From Tenacibaculum holothuriorum (GTDB lineage: Bacteria; Bacteroidota; Bacteroidia; Flavobacteriales; Flavobacteriaceae), in contig NZ_LAPZ01000002.1 of the NCBI RefSeq assembly GCF_002120225.1, positions 124,001 to 188,000 of the forward strand: 64,000 bases of DNA. The letters run 5' to 3'. The notes beneath the pieces were generated by a model. It was not told the DNA's origin. It made no database searches and saw only the letters and a list, made by a program, of their open reading frames with translations. Shown one piece after another: positions 1-8,023 of the stretch. Position 1 is the first letter of the stretch. Every line of letters begins with the position of its first letter. A program made the translations under genes and the position numbers.

Positions 1-67
1 TGATCTTATTTTGTCTCAATACAAAAGAGGCATCAATTTAAACTTACAATTCAAATATAATTTTTAA
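1..67 (+). CDS. 3' end of an outer-membrane beta-barrel protein gene (probable TonB-dependent receptor)
   Basis: Frame 2 is open from the window edge and ends at TAA (65-67). The visible 21 residues end in KYNF, with alternating polar and hydrophobic residues and a terminal Phe. That is the usual C-terminal signature of Bacteroidota outer-membrane barrels such as TonB-dependent receptors. A lipoprotein gene starts 27 bp later on the same strand, a common arrangement for receptor/lipoprotein pairs. The body of the gene lies outside the window, so the receptor identity is inferred from the last strand only. Confidence 0.55.
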   Translation, partial: DLILSQYKRGINLNLQFKYNF

Positions 68-94
68 AAAATAACACCTTAAACAATACTAAAA

Positions 95-1267
95 ATGAAA
101 AAGCAATTTTTAATTTTATCTTTAATCACCTTATTCTTTGCTTCTTGCGGAAGCGACGATACTCAAGACATTGTTATTAACATAGATGGAAGTGGAGGAA
201 ACAACAACAATGGAGCACAACGAATCTCTGGAACTTACACTACAGATTTAACATTACAAGCAAATAAAGAATATCTATTAAACGGTTCTTTAATCATGGC
301 AGCTGGTACCACTTTAACCATTCAACAAGGTGTTACCGTAAAAGCTTTAGCTGCTGGTTCAGATGTGTATATTGCAATATCTCAAGGAGCAAAAATTGAT
401 GCTCAAGGAACATCATCAAGTCCAATTGTATTTACATCAAATGCTTCAACACCTAAAGCAGGAGATTGGGGAGGTTTAATCATTTTAGGAAAAGCTCCTA
501 TAAACTCAGTATCTGGAGGAACAGCAACATCTACTTCAGAAATTGCTAGCTTACCATATGGGGGTAATATTGCCAATGATAATTCGGGAACTTTAAAGTA
601 TGTTCGAGTTGAATATTCTGGTGGTTCTGCAGATGGTCAATCTGAAAACAATGGATTTTCTTTCTATGGAGTTGGAAACGGAACTACTGTAGAATACATT
701 CAAATGTTTGAAGGAAAAGACGACGGGATTGAATTTTTTGGAGGAACAGTAAACGTGAGCTATGTATCTGTTGTAAATGCTCAAGACGACTCAATCGATT
801 GGACTGAAGGATATACTGGAACAATAAAAGATGCTTATGTTAAACATGGAGCAGATCATGACAAAGGGATTGAAGCTGATGGGTATAATACAGACATAGG
901 TAATAATTCAAACCCAATATTTTTCTCTAAGCCTACAGTAACAAACTTAACCATTATTGGATTAGGTTCTAATTCAGATAATGAAGCTGTACGTTTAAGA
1001 GCTGGAACTCAAGGTATATTTGACAATATCTTAATTAAAGGTTTCAAAGAAGGTTTCGATATCGATGGTAACAACACTGCTAACCCAACTGCAACTGGAG
1101 TTTTATCTGACGACTTACAAGCTACTAATGTAAAGCTAGATGACGTTACAACAAAAGTTAAAAAAGAATCTGGAGTATCTTACACAGATGCAGATTTCTT
1201 AACTGAAAATGCGAATGCTACTGGAACTGAATACGCTACTTGGGGAGCAAATTGGACAAGACAATAA
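95..1267 (+). CDS. surface lipoprotein with beta-helix-like repeats
   Basis: The 390-aa product starts with a lipoprotein signal peptide and a lipobox ending in Cys18 (FFASCGSDD), so it should be anchored in a membrane, probably the outer one. The mature part is Gly/Asn/Thr rich. Repeated stretches such as AAGTTLTIQQGVTVKA and KDDGIEFFGGTV look like rungs of a right-handed parallel beta-helix. No catalytic motif was recognised. Proteins of this type are common in Flavobacteriia and often lie next to TonB-dependent receptors, as here. It may bind or present a ligand for the upstream receptor; this is inference. A strong hairpin terminator follows the stop codon. Confidence 0.7.
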   Translation: MKKQFLILSLITLFFASCGSDDTQDIVINIDGSGGNNNNGAQRISGTYTTDLTLQANKEYLLNGSLIMAAGTTLTIQQGVTVKALAAGSDVYIAISQGAKIDAQGTSSSPIVFTSNASTPKAGDWGGLIILGKAPINSVSGGTATSTSEIASLPYGGNIANDNSGTLKYVRVEYSGGSADGQSENNGFSFYGVGNGTTVEYIQMFEGKDDGIEFFGGTVNVSYVSVVNAQDDSIDWTEGYTGTIKDAYVKHGADHDKGIEADGYNTDIGNNSNPIFFSKPTVTNLTIIGLGSNSDNEAVRLRAGTQGIFDNILIKGFKEGFDIDGNNTANPTATGVLSDDLQATNVKLDDVTTKVKKESGVSYTDADFLTENANATGTEYATWGANWTRQ

Positions 1268-1288
1268 GCAGTTTATAAATTAATTTTT

Positions 1289-1325
1289 AAAAGCATCTTA
1301 TAAAATTATTAGATGCTTTTTTGTT
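1289..1325 (+). terminator. intrinsic terminator after the beta-helix lipoprotein gene
   Basis: A 10-bp perfect stem (AAAAGCATCT at 1289-1298 with AGATGCTTTT at 1311-1320) has a 12-nt loop and is followed by a T-rich tract. It begins 22 nt after the stop codon. Confidence 0.85.
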
Positions 1326-1384
1326 TTCATAAGTAATCAACCGTAAACTTTTACGACTTAAAAAACTACAAAAACTACACACTT

Positions 1385-1762
1385 ATGAAAAAATTATCCT
1401 TATCACTACTTTTTAGCGTTTCATTCTTGTTGTTTTACAGTTGTTCTACAAGCGAAACAATAGAACCAACTCCAGACCCTGATAATGGAAATGGCAACGG
1501 AAATGCAAAAACCACTTATGTAGCAAACGTAAAAACTATTATAGATAATAGTTGTGCTACTGCCAGTTGTCACGATGCAACAAATCCTACAGCAGGCTTA
1601 CCTTTAACCAACTATACTCAAGTTAAAAATGCAGCTCAAAACGGAAATTTAATTGCTAGAATGAATAGTACCGCTAATCCAATGCCTCAATCAGGACTAT
1701 TACCCACTGCTACTAGAGCAATTATTGATAAATGGAAAACTGATGGTTTTTTAGAAAATTAA
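1385..1762 (+). CDS. small c-type-cytochrome-like lipoprotein with CX4CH motif
   Basis: The 125-aa precursor has a lipoprotein signal with Cys20 (LLFYSCSTS), then a Pro/Asp/Asn/Gly linker (residues 28-41). A compact domain follows with Cys57-X4-Cys62-His63 (CATASCH) and, later, NPMPQSG with Met100. The order Cys...CysHis...MetPro and the C-terminal IIDKWKTDGF resemble single-haem cytochrome c domains found in Planctomycetes and Bacteroidota. If so, Cys57 and Cys62 bind haem, with His63 and Met100 as axial ligands. The four-residue spacing departs from the usual CXXCH. The gene lies 117 bp after the beta-helix lipoprotein gene, beyond a terminator, so it probably has its own promoter. A non-haem role cannot be excluded. 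Confidence 0.65.
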   Translation: MKKLSLSLLFSVSFLLFYSCSTSETIEPTPDPDNGNGNGNAKTTYVANVKTIIDNSCATASCHDATNPTAGLPLTNYTQVKNAAQNGNLIARMNSTANPMPQSGLLPTATRAIIDKWKTDGFLEN

Positions 1763-1768
1763 TAACAT

Positions 1769-1795
1769 AGCTTCGATTTATTCGAAGCTTTTTTG
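1769..1795 (+). terminator. intrinsic terminator after the cytochrome-like lipoprotein gene
   Basis: An 8-bp stem AGCTTCGA (1769-1776) / TCGAAGCT (1782-1789) with a 5-nt loop is followed by a T run. It starts 6 nt after the stop codon. Confidence 0.85.
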
Positions 1796-1833
1796 TTACA
1801 CAACCCTATGTGTAAACTTTTAAATAAAAAAAC

Positions 1834-1841
1834 TACCTTTG
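1834..1841 (+). promoter_or_regulatory. -7 promoter element of dusB
   Basis: TACCTTTG matches the Bacteroidota -7 consensus TAnnTTTG exactly and ends 15 nt before the dusB ATG, predicting a leader of about 10 nt. No clear TTG -33 element was seen. Confidence 0.6.
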
Positions 1842-1856
1842 CAGCGAATTTGAGTT

Positions 1857-2858
1857 ATGGTAAAAATAGACAACATAGAACTTCCTGATTTTCCGCTATT
1901 ATTAGCACCAATGGAAGACGTTAGCGACCCTCCTTTTAGAGCGTTATGTAAAGAAAATGGTGCCGATGTGGTATATACTGAATTTATTTCTTCTGAAGGA
2001 TTAATTCGTGACGCCGCAAAAAGTGTTATCAAATTAGATATATACGAGCAAGAACGTCCTGTTGGAATTCAAATATTTGGAGCCAACTTAGATTCTATGT
2101 TGAAATCGGTAGAAATTGTTGAAAAAACAAATCCAGATATTATCGATATCAATTTTGGATGTCCTGTAAAAAAAGTAGTTTCTAAAGGAGCTGGAGCAGG
2201 AATCTTAAAAGATATCGACTTAATGGTTAAGCTTACCGAAGCTATGGTTAAGCACACCAAATTACCAATTACTGTTAAAACTCGTTTAGGTTGGGATCAT
2301 AACAGTATTCGCATTGTTGAAGTAGCAGAACGTTTACAAGATGTAGGCTGCAAAGCTATTTCTATTCACGGTCGCACAAGAGCTCAAATGTATAAAGGAA
2401 ATGCCGACTGGAAACCAATTGCTGATGTTAAAAACAATCCAAGAATGCACATTCCTGTTTTTGGAAATGGAGATGTAGACACACCAGAAAAGGCAATGGA
2501 AATGCGTAATAAATACGGATTAGATGGTGCTATGATCGGTAGAGCTTCAATCGGATATCCTTGGTTTTTTAACGAAGTAAAGCATTACTTTAAAACAGGT
2601 GAAAAACTTCAAAAACCAACTATTGCTGAACGTGTAAATATAGCACGTCGTCATTTAGAAATGTCAATCGACTGGAAAGGTGAACATTTAGGAGTTGTTG
2701 AAACAAGAAGACATTATACAAACTATTTTAAAGGCATTCCTCATTTTAAAGAGTATCGTTTAAAGTTAGTTACTTCAGACGATCCAAAAGATGTTTTTGC
2801 TGCTTTTAATGAAATTGAAGCTAAATTTGGTAATAGCTTAATTCCTGAAATAGGATAG
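1857..2858 (+). CDS. dusB: tRNA-dihydrouridine synthase
   Basis: This FMN enzyme reduces a uridine in the tRNA D-loop to dihydrouridine, using NADPH. The 333-aa protein has the family motifs in order: APMEDVSDPPFR at the N-terminus, DINFGCPVKKVV with the likely catalytic Cys102, KTRLGW, SIHGRTRAQMYKG, and the phosphate-binding GNGDV and GAMIGRASIG of the TIM barrel. Length is normal for DusB. The ATG at 1857 is supported by the exact -7 element just upstream. The following gene is convergent, with only 4 nt between the stop codons, so dusB is monocistronic. Confidence 0.95.
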   Translation: MVKIDNIELPDFPLLLAPMEDVSDPPFRALCKENGADVVYTEFISSEGLIRDAAKSVIKLDIYEQERPVGIQIFGANLDSMLKSVEIVEKTNPDIIDINFGCPVKKVVSKGAGAGILKDIDLMVKLTEAMVKHTKLPITVKTRLGWDHNSIRIVEVAERLQDVGCKAISIHGRTRAQMYKGNADWKPIADVKNNPRMHIPVFGNGDVDTPEKAMEMRNKYGLDGAMIGRASIGYPWFFNEVKHYFKTGEKLQKPTIAERVNIARRHLEMSIDWKGEHLGVVETRRHYTNYFKGIPHFKEYRLKLVTSDDPKDVFAAFNEIEAKFGNSLIPEIG

Positions 2859-2862
2859 TAGT

Positions 2863-4062
2863 TTATTTTTCTATAAAATTTATTGAAATTCTTGAACTTG
2901 CAATTTTAGATGCAATGTAACCTAGTACGATTAATGTTCCTGTAACCACAAGCACATTAAAAAATCTAAACTCTACAGGGTACGGAAGATCTACTGCAAT
3001 TTTAAACCACCCAAATTTTAATTGGAGTAATACTGCTATTATTCCTATGAACAAACCAACCAACATTCCAACAACACTCAACAAAAAACCTTGAAGCACA
3101 AATATTTTTTTGATATCTTTTAATGTTGTGCCTAAATTATAAAGCGTTTTTAGGTTTTGTTTTTTATCAATAATCATCATAATTATTGACCCAATTACAT
3201 TAAACAATGCTATAATTACAATAAGTGTAAATATTAAATACGATATAAAATTTTCTGTATTTACAACTTTAAAGTATAATGCATTTAACTGTGCTCTAGT
3301 TTTTACAGTAAACTTATCTCCTAGTTTTTGTTGTAATGAATTAGTAAAATTATCAGCATCTATGCCTTCTTTCAATTTAAGCTCTATGGCGGTAACTTGA
3401 TTTTCCTTATACTTTAAAAGTTCTTGTGCTAATTCAAGATTTGTAAACACAAATTTGTTTTGAAATTCATCTGAACCTTGATACAAACCAAGAATTTGAG
3501 TATTCACTGATCGATAAGCACTTGCAGGATTTATAAATCCCTTTCCTGGTTTTGGAACTAAAATTTGTAATGGTTCGCCATAATTTAGAACTCCAACCGA
3601 TAATTTATAGGAAAGTCCTCTACCCAAAACCACTGCATTAGAAAACTCTTTATCTAACCAAGTTCCAACACGCAAAGTAGAATCAATAGGAACTACTTCA
3701 TTATAAAAAGTATCTACTCCTTTTATTTCTGCTATTTGTTGTTTGTCTTTATAACGTAGAAAAACGCGTTCTTCTATAACTTTAGAAGCTGCTACAACAT
3801 CTTTATTATTAAAAACAACTTGTAAACTATCGGTAACAAAAAATGATTTTCCTTTTGAAGCAGTGATTTTTACATCTGGGTCAGAATTTTCTAACAATGA
3901 TGCGCTAAACGTTTGTAATCCAGAAAAGCCAGATAATACAATAAACAATGCTAGAGAGCCTACTACAACTCCAAACATAGCTATCATGGTAATTATATTG
4001 ATAGCATTCGTACTGCTTTTAGAAAACAGGTAACGTTTAGCTATGTATAAAGGAAAATTCAA
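2863..4062 (-). CDS. LolC/LolE-type ABC transporter permease
   Basis: The 399-aa inner-membrane protein has the MacB/LolCE layout. An N-terminal helix after AKRYLFSKSSTNAIN is followed by a large periplasmic domain (about residues 50-265). Three C-terminal helices form the FtsX-type permease domain. This suggests export of lipoproteins from the inner membrane together with an ATPase encoded elsewhere. Translation must start at TTG (4062): it gives the family-like MNFPLYIAKRYLF start, and an in-frame TAA lies two codons upstream, so no ATG is available. It lies 28 nt after rbfA on the same strand and is likely cotranscribed with it. Confidence 0.85.
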   Translation of the reverse strand: MNFPLYIAKRYLFSKSSTNAINIITMIAMFGVVVGSLALFIVLSGFSGLQTFSASLLENSDPDVKITASKGKSFFVTDSLQVVFNNKDVVAASKVIEERVFLRYKDKQQIAEIKGVDTFYNEVVPIDSTLRVGTWLDKEFSNAVVLGRGLSYKLSVGVLNYGEPLQILVPKPGKGFINPASAYRSVNTQILGLYQGSDEFQNKFVFTNLELAQELLKYKENQVTAIELKLKEGIDADNFTNSLQQKLGDKFTVKTRAQLNALYFKVVNTENFISYLIFTLIVIIALFNVIGSIIMMIIDKKQNLKTLYNLGTTLKDIKKIFVLQGFLLSVVGMLVGLFIGIIAVLLQLKFGWFKIAVDLPYPVEFRFFNVLVVTGTLIVLGYIASKIASSRISINFIEK

Positions 4063-4090
4063 TAGTTAATGAATAAGGTTTTAAAACTCA

Positions 4091-4486
4091 TTAACGTTTT
4101 TGTCGTCTTGGTAAAACATCAGGATTTTTTATAGGATCTACATCTCCTCCTTTTAAAGATTTGTCTATTTCTTCGATATAATCTAAGCTATCATCACCAA
4201 AAAACAACAACTCTGGCATTCTTCTTAACTGATTACGTGTTCGTTGTGCTAATTCGTGACGAATTAAAGGAGTATTTGATTTTACACCTTCTATTATTTC
4301 TTCTCTTTTTTCTGACGGAAAAACACTTAAATATACTTTAGCAACACCTAAATCGGCAGTTACCGATACTTTAGATACTGATATAATTATCCCCTTCATT
4401 CCATCTTGTGCAGCACGTTGTAAAACATCAACTAAATCTTGTTGCAATACTCCTGCAATCTTTCTTTGTCTATTCGTTTCTTCCAT
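4091..4486 (-). CDS. rbfA: 30S ribosome-binding factor A
   Basis: The 131-aa protein is a small KH-like factor that helps mature the 5' end of 16S rRNA in the 30S subunit and is needed in the cold. Recognisable parts are the N-terminal RQRKIAGVLQQDL, the central VSVTADLGVAKVYLSVF strand, and the C-terminal RMPELLFFGDDSLDYIEEID. The length is typical. It sits between the response regulator (27 nt upstream) and the LolC/E-type permease (28 nt downstream). The pairing of rbfA with a LolC/E-type gene is familiar in Flavobacteriia. Confidence 0.95.
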   Translation of the reverse strand: MEETNRQRKIAGVLQQDLVDVLQRAAQDGMKGIIISVSKVSVTADLGVAKVYLSVFPSEKREEIIEGVKSNTPLIRHELAQRTRNQLRRMPELLFFGDDSLDYIEEIDKSLKGGDVDPIKNPDVLPRRQKR

Positions 4487-4513
4487 GCTGCAAATTTAGC
4501 AATTATTTTATTG

Positions 4514-5170
4514 CTAAGCATAGGAATCTAAGGTAACTATCTTGTTCTTTATTGCATACATTACCAAGCCTACTCTATTTCGAACATCGAGCTTTGTAAA
4601 TAAGCTATCTCGATATCCATCAATTGTTTTAGGACTTAGAAACATTTTCTCTGCAATCTCCTTATAAGTAAGCTCAGAACACGCTAATCGCATAAATTTC
4701 AACTCATTATCTTTGAAATGAATATTGTTTCTTCCGTTTTTTCCGGAAACTGAATCTAGCAACAATGTAGTTACATCTCTTGTGTGATAGAAACCATTTT
4801 CAATCATTTCTAATAAAGCTTGTTCTAAAACTTCTTTTTTGGTATCTTTTAATAGATAGCCACCAGCTCCTGCTTTGAGCATTTTTAAAATGGTTCCGTC
4901 TGCATCTTCTACAGACAGTGCCATAACATGTACATTCGGATAGTTTTCAACAATCCATTCGGTAGTTTCAATACCATTCATTACAGGCATATTTACATCT
5001 ACCAAAACAATATCTGGGATATTCCTTGGAGAAGCTTTAAACTTCTCTGCAACTTCTTTACCGTTTTTACAGGTATATAAAACTTTAAATTTGTTAAAGG
5101 TATTTACCATACCTTCAATGGCTTGAGACAATAAAGTGTGATCATCTACAACAACAACTGAATACTTCAT
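4514..5170 (-). CDS. LuxR/NarL-family response regulator
   Basis: The 218-aa protein has an N-terminal receiver domain with the acidic pair in VVVVDDH, the phospho-acceptor Asp in IVLVDVNMPVMNG and the conserved Lys in GGYLLKDTKK. A C-terminal LuxR-type helix-turn-helix follows (LTYKEIAEKMFLSPKTIDGYR). It is a DNA-binding transcriptional regulator, and its partner is almost certainly the histidine kinase encoded 60 nt upstream on the same strand. The targets are unknown. The 3' end lies 27 nt before rbfA, so the signalling genes may be read through into ribosome-maturation genes. Confidence 0.93.
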   Translation of the reverse strand: MKYSVVVVDDHTLLSQAIEGMVNTFNKFKVLYTCKNGKEVAEKFKASPRNIPDIVLVDVNMPVMNGIETTEWIVENYPNVHVMALSVEDADGTILKMLKAGAGGYLLKDTKKEVLEQALLEMIENGFYHTRDVTTLLLDSVSGKNGRNNIHFKDNELKFMRLACSELTYKEIAEKMFLSPKTIDGYRDSLFTKLDVRNRVGLVMYAIKNKIVTLDSYA

Positions 5171-5230
5171 CTTCGTAGGTTTTGGTTAGGTTATTTGTTG
5201 TAGGGGTGCGTAAAAGGGCTATTTTAGATT

Positions 5231-5980
5231 TTAAAAATAATAATTTATTGTTAAAGTTGTACCTTTTTCTGGAAAAGATTTTAGTTCTGCTTCTGCATTA
5301 ATCAATTTTGCTCTTGTTTTAATATTCTGCAAACCAATACCTTTCAACAGTACTTTTTTCATTTCGAACCCTACTCCATTATCTTGAGCAGTGATTTTCA
5401 AACTATCTTCTAAATAATGTAAAGACACGCATAAATTATGGGCTCTTGAGTGCTTAATTGTATTGGAAAAAAATTCTTGAAGAATTCTAAAAATTATAAT
5501 TCCATGTTTTTGATTTATCTCTTGTTCTTTTCCTTTAATCTCTAAAGATGCTTCAATATAATTAAGCCTATTAAATCGTTCTATTTCCAATTCTAACGCT
5601 TCTTTTAACTTAATCTGCTTAATAAACTCCGGATTTATTAATTTAGATAATGCTCTAATTTCTGTAAGACTTTTGGTAATTGTATGAGATATTTCATCGA
5701 TATTTTCTGGAGAAGCATGTTGGAGTTGAATTTTAGCTAAAGTTAGGAGTTGCCCAATATTGTCGTGCAACTCCCAACTAATATTTCTGAGTGTTTCTTC
5801 TCTAATTTCTATTTGTGTTTCTGCAAGCTCTCTTTCATATCTTTTTTTTGCAATGGCTCGCTCTAGTAGTAATTTATTTTTCCTTCGTTGAAACACAACA
5901 AAAAGTAATATTAGGAAAGTAATTACTAATATTAAAACTAGAGTGGTTATGATTAGTATTCTGCCTTCTTGTTGCTCCAT
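5231..5980 (-). CDS. sensor histidine kinase, HisKA_3 type
   Basis: The 249-aa kinase has one N-terminal membrane helix (about residues 7-30), a coiled coil, the dimerisation/phosphoacceptor helix with His72 (ELHDNIGQLL), and a HATPase domain. That domain shows FFSNTIKHSRA (N box), DNGVGF (G1) and GIGLQNI (G2). The frame is open further upstream through a TTG, but the extra 29 residues lie inside the preceding gene and are not family-like. ATG at 5980 is therefore preferred, giving a 28-nt overlap with the upstream membrane-protein gene. It lacks a periplasmic sensor of its own, and the overlapping polytopic protein may supply that function. Confidence 0.88.
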   Translation of the reverse strand: MEQQEGRILIITTLVLILVITFLILLFVVFQRRKNKLLLERAIAKKRYERELAETQIEIREETLRNISWELHDNIGQLLTLAKIQLQHASPENIDEISHTITKSLTEIRALSKLINPEFIKQIKLKEALELEIERFNRLNYIEASLEIKGKEQEINQKHGIIIFRILQEFFSNTIKHSRAHNLCVSLHYLEDSLKITAQDNGVGFEMKKVLLKGIGLQNIKTRAKLINAEAELKSFPEKGTTLTINYYF

Positions 5981-6570
5981 ATTAAACCAAAAGAAATGAT
6001 AATATTCATCAATATTATTAATGACTCTAATATTGGCACTAAAGACCTGTCTTTCATAAAATTCCAAAAGCTAAAAAAAGGAATTGATGGTAAATAAAAA
6101 ACAATGAATCCCACTGACACCCAAAATGGCAATAACTTTTTAAAATTTATTAATTTATCTGAAAGCAATAATTCTCTCAGATATAAAAAAATTAAAATCC
6201 CAACATTAAAAGCACCTATAACCATTGTAGTAAATAAATACTTTTTATTAAAAAAAGTCAATACCCAAAACACTAAAAAAAACATTAAAATGACATATGA
6301 TACTGTAAGATATTTTTTCTCTTTGATAATCCCTCTATACAATATTAGGATTAAAGAAAACTCTACAAGTGTATAACCATGATATAATGAAAAGTTATAC
6401 TGTTTATGAACACTAAAATAAGTTCCTAAACACTCCACCAAAAAAGTAATACATAGTAGTACTGCCAATGCCTTTCCAAAAAAAGAATTTCTTTTAAAAA
6501 ACCATAGTGCTAGAAACGCAGAAGCAAACTGAAAATACAAAAAGAGTGGAATATCAGACAAATCGATCAT
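5953..6570 (-). CDS. polytopic membrane protein overlapping the kinase gene
   Basis: The 205-aa protein is almost entirely hydrophobic, with six or seven predicted membrane helices separated by short Lys/Arg-rich loops such as KRNSFFGK and YRGIIKEKK. I recognise no catalytic motif. The gene starts 9 nt after the upstream lipoprotein gene and overlaps the histidine kinase gene by 28 nt, so the three are probably cotranscribed and this gene is likely translationally coupled to the kinase. The arrangement suggests it is the membrane sensing module of that kinase, supplied as a separate chain. This is inference from position only. Confidence 0.75.
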   Translation of the reverse strand: MIDLSDIPLFLYFQFASAFLALWFFKRNSFFGKALAVLLCITFLVECLGTYFSVHKQYNFSLYHGYTLVEFSLILILYRGIIKEKKYLTVSYVILMFFLVFWVLTFFNKKYLFTTMVIGAFNVGILIFLYLRELLLSDKLINFKKLLPFWVSVGFIVFYLPSIPFFSFWNFMKDRSLVPILESLIILMNIIISFGLIWSNKKAEY

Positions 6571-6579
6571 AATTTAATA

Positions 6580-7263
6580 TTAAAATGGAGGTGCCAAACT
6601 ACCTCTATTTCCTGCTCCACTTAATTCTTCTTGCACAGAATAAATACCAAACCCAGCTTCATTTTTAATTACTCTTTTTACTGTGTAATTATAATCATTT
6701 CTTTTATTATTTTCAAAATCTTCTTTAGTATTGTAAATCCATTTATACCCATTTTTAGCTAACATTTCTTTAAATGTTACTAGTTTACCTTGTTGGACAG
6801 ATTGAACTGGATCAAATGGAATTTGTTTTCCATCAATTGTGGTAGTAGGAATATAAATTAAATCTTGATAACTCTTTCCTGTTCCACTATAGTTATCTTT
6901 TGCTGCGGAAATAAAACTGATACCAGTAATTGGAATTTTTGCTTTTTCACTCAAGCTTTCAATTCTTCCTAAGTATTTTTTAAATTGTTCGAAATTGTAA
7001 TTATTAATTCGAGTGTCTTCATACCCCAATGCTTTCTTAAGAGGAGCAATTCTCGTTGTATCATAATTCTTTAACATATTCACTATTTCAGAATAGTTCA
7101 ACATCTCATCTGTTCTCCCTACATCAGAATAACAATATGTCCCTTCTGGAATTTGAGATTGCCAATCTTCATCTTCACATTTGCACTTTTTGTTTCCACA
7201 AGAAACTAATAAAGTAACACTTAAAATAATGGTAAATAATTGTAGTAGATTAGTTTTTTTCAT
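6580..7263 (-). CDS. lipoprotein of unknown function upstream of a two-component system
   Basis: The 227-aa precursor has a lipoprotein signal (TLLVSCGNKKCKCEDED) with the lipid-modified Cys in VSCG, followed at once by a second Cys pair (KCKCE). The rest is soluble with no recognised domain. ATG at 7263 is chosen; an upstream TTG would add two residues before the signal peptide. It is the first gene of a same-strand cluster with the polytopic membrane protein, kinase and regulator. It may therefore be an accessory sensor or a target of that system; this is inference. Confidence 0.75.
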   Translation of the reverse strand: MKKTNLLQLFTIILSVTLLVSCGNKKCKCEDEDWQSQIPEGTYCYSDVGRTDEMLNYSEIVNMLKNYDTTRIAPLKKALGYEDTRINNYNFEQFKKYLGRIESLSEKAKIPITGISFISAAKDNYSGTGKSYQDLIYIPTTTIDGKQIPFDPVQSVQQGKLVTFKEMLAKNGYKWIYNTKEDFENNKRNDYNYTVKRVIKNEAGFGIYSVQEELSGAGNRGSLAPPF

Positions 7264-7493
7264 AACCAAGTAAGTTTAGTTTTAGTTTCATTAAATATAG
7301 ACTCTTATTTTTTAAGATAAAAACACACAAAACCAAACAACCCTAAAAATCAAACATTTACCTTACATTAACTTTAAAAAAACAGGAAAAACACCCTTTT
7401 TACAAAAGGAGATTATCAATCTGTCAAAAGAGAAAACCTTATTTAAGTTTTTCAAAAACAAATATTCCTATCATATTTTTCTATTTTTACTTT

Positions 7494-7901
7494 ATGAATA
7501 AAATAGAACACATAGGTATTGCTGTAAAAGATTTAGATAAATCGAACCAACTTTTTGCTTCTTTGTTTGGAGAAACTCATTATAAAATAGAGGAAGTTGC
7601 TAGTGAAGGTGTAAAAACATCGTTCTTTAAAACCGGCCCAAATAAAATAGAGTTACTAGAAGCGACTAAGCCGGATAGCCCAATTGCAAAATTTATTGAA
7701 AAGAAAGGAGAAGGAATTCACCATATTGCTTTTGCTGTAGAGGATATTTACAGTGAAATTAAACGTCTAAAAGAAGAAGGTTTTACCGTTTTAAATGAAA
7801 CTCCTAAAGAAGGTGCCGATAATAAACTAGTAGCTTTTTTACATCCAAAAACAACAAACAGTGTATTAATTGAACTTTGCCAAGAGAAACCTAAGAATTA
7901 A
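7494..7901 (+). CDS. mce: methylmalonyl-CoA epimerase
   Basis: The enzyme interconverts (R)- and (S)-methylmalonyl-CoA in the propionyl-CoA/succinyl-CoA pathway. The 135-aa protein is a two-module VOC-fold protein of the usual length. Likely metal ligands are visible in HIGIAVKDL (His), KIELLE (Glu), GIHHIAFAV (His) and SVLIELCQ (Glu). It starts with MNKIEHIG, typical of the family. The preceding 224 bp contain no gene. The mutase subunits are not in the window. Confidence 0.93.
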   Translation: MNKIEHIGIAVKDLDKSNQLFASLFGETHYKIEEVASEGVKTSFFKTGPNKIELLEATKPDSPIAKFIEKKGEGIHHIAFAVEDIYSEIKRLKEEGFTVLNETPKEGADNKLVAFLHPKTTNSVLIELCQEKPKN

Positions 7902-8023
7902 CAAAATTACTAGATTTCAATATTTGAAAACCTAGTAATTTTAGAGCTTTAAATCCTCAATAATTACTCAGAGAATAAAATCAAAAATTACTATCTTGCA
8001 AAGCTGAAAAAACACCTCGAAAA

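Noticed and set aside
6104-6376. A 90-codon plus-strand frame inside the polytopic membrane protein gene
   Set aside because: It lies antisense to a gene with a clear hydrophobic helix pattern and is Lys/Asn-rich as expected from the complement of such a gene. No start context or family was seen.
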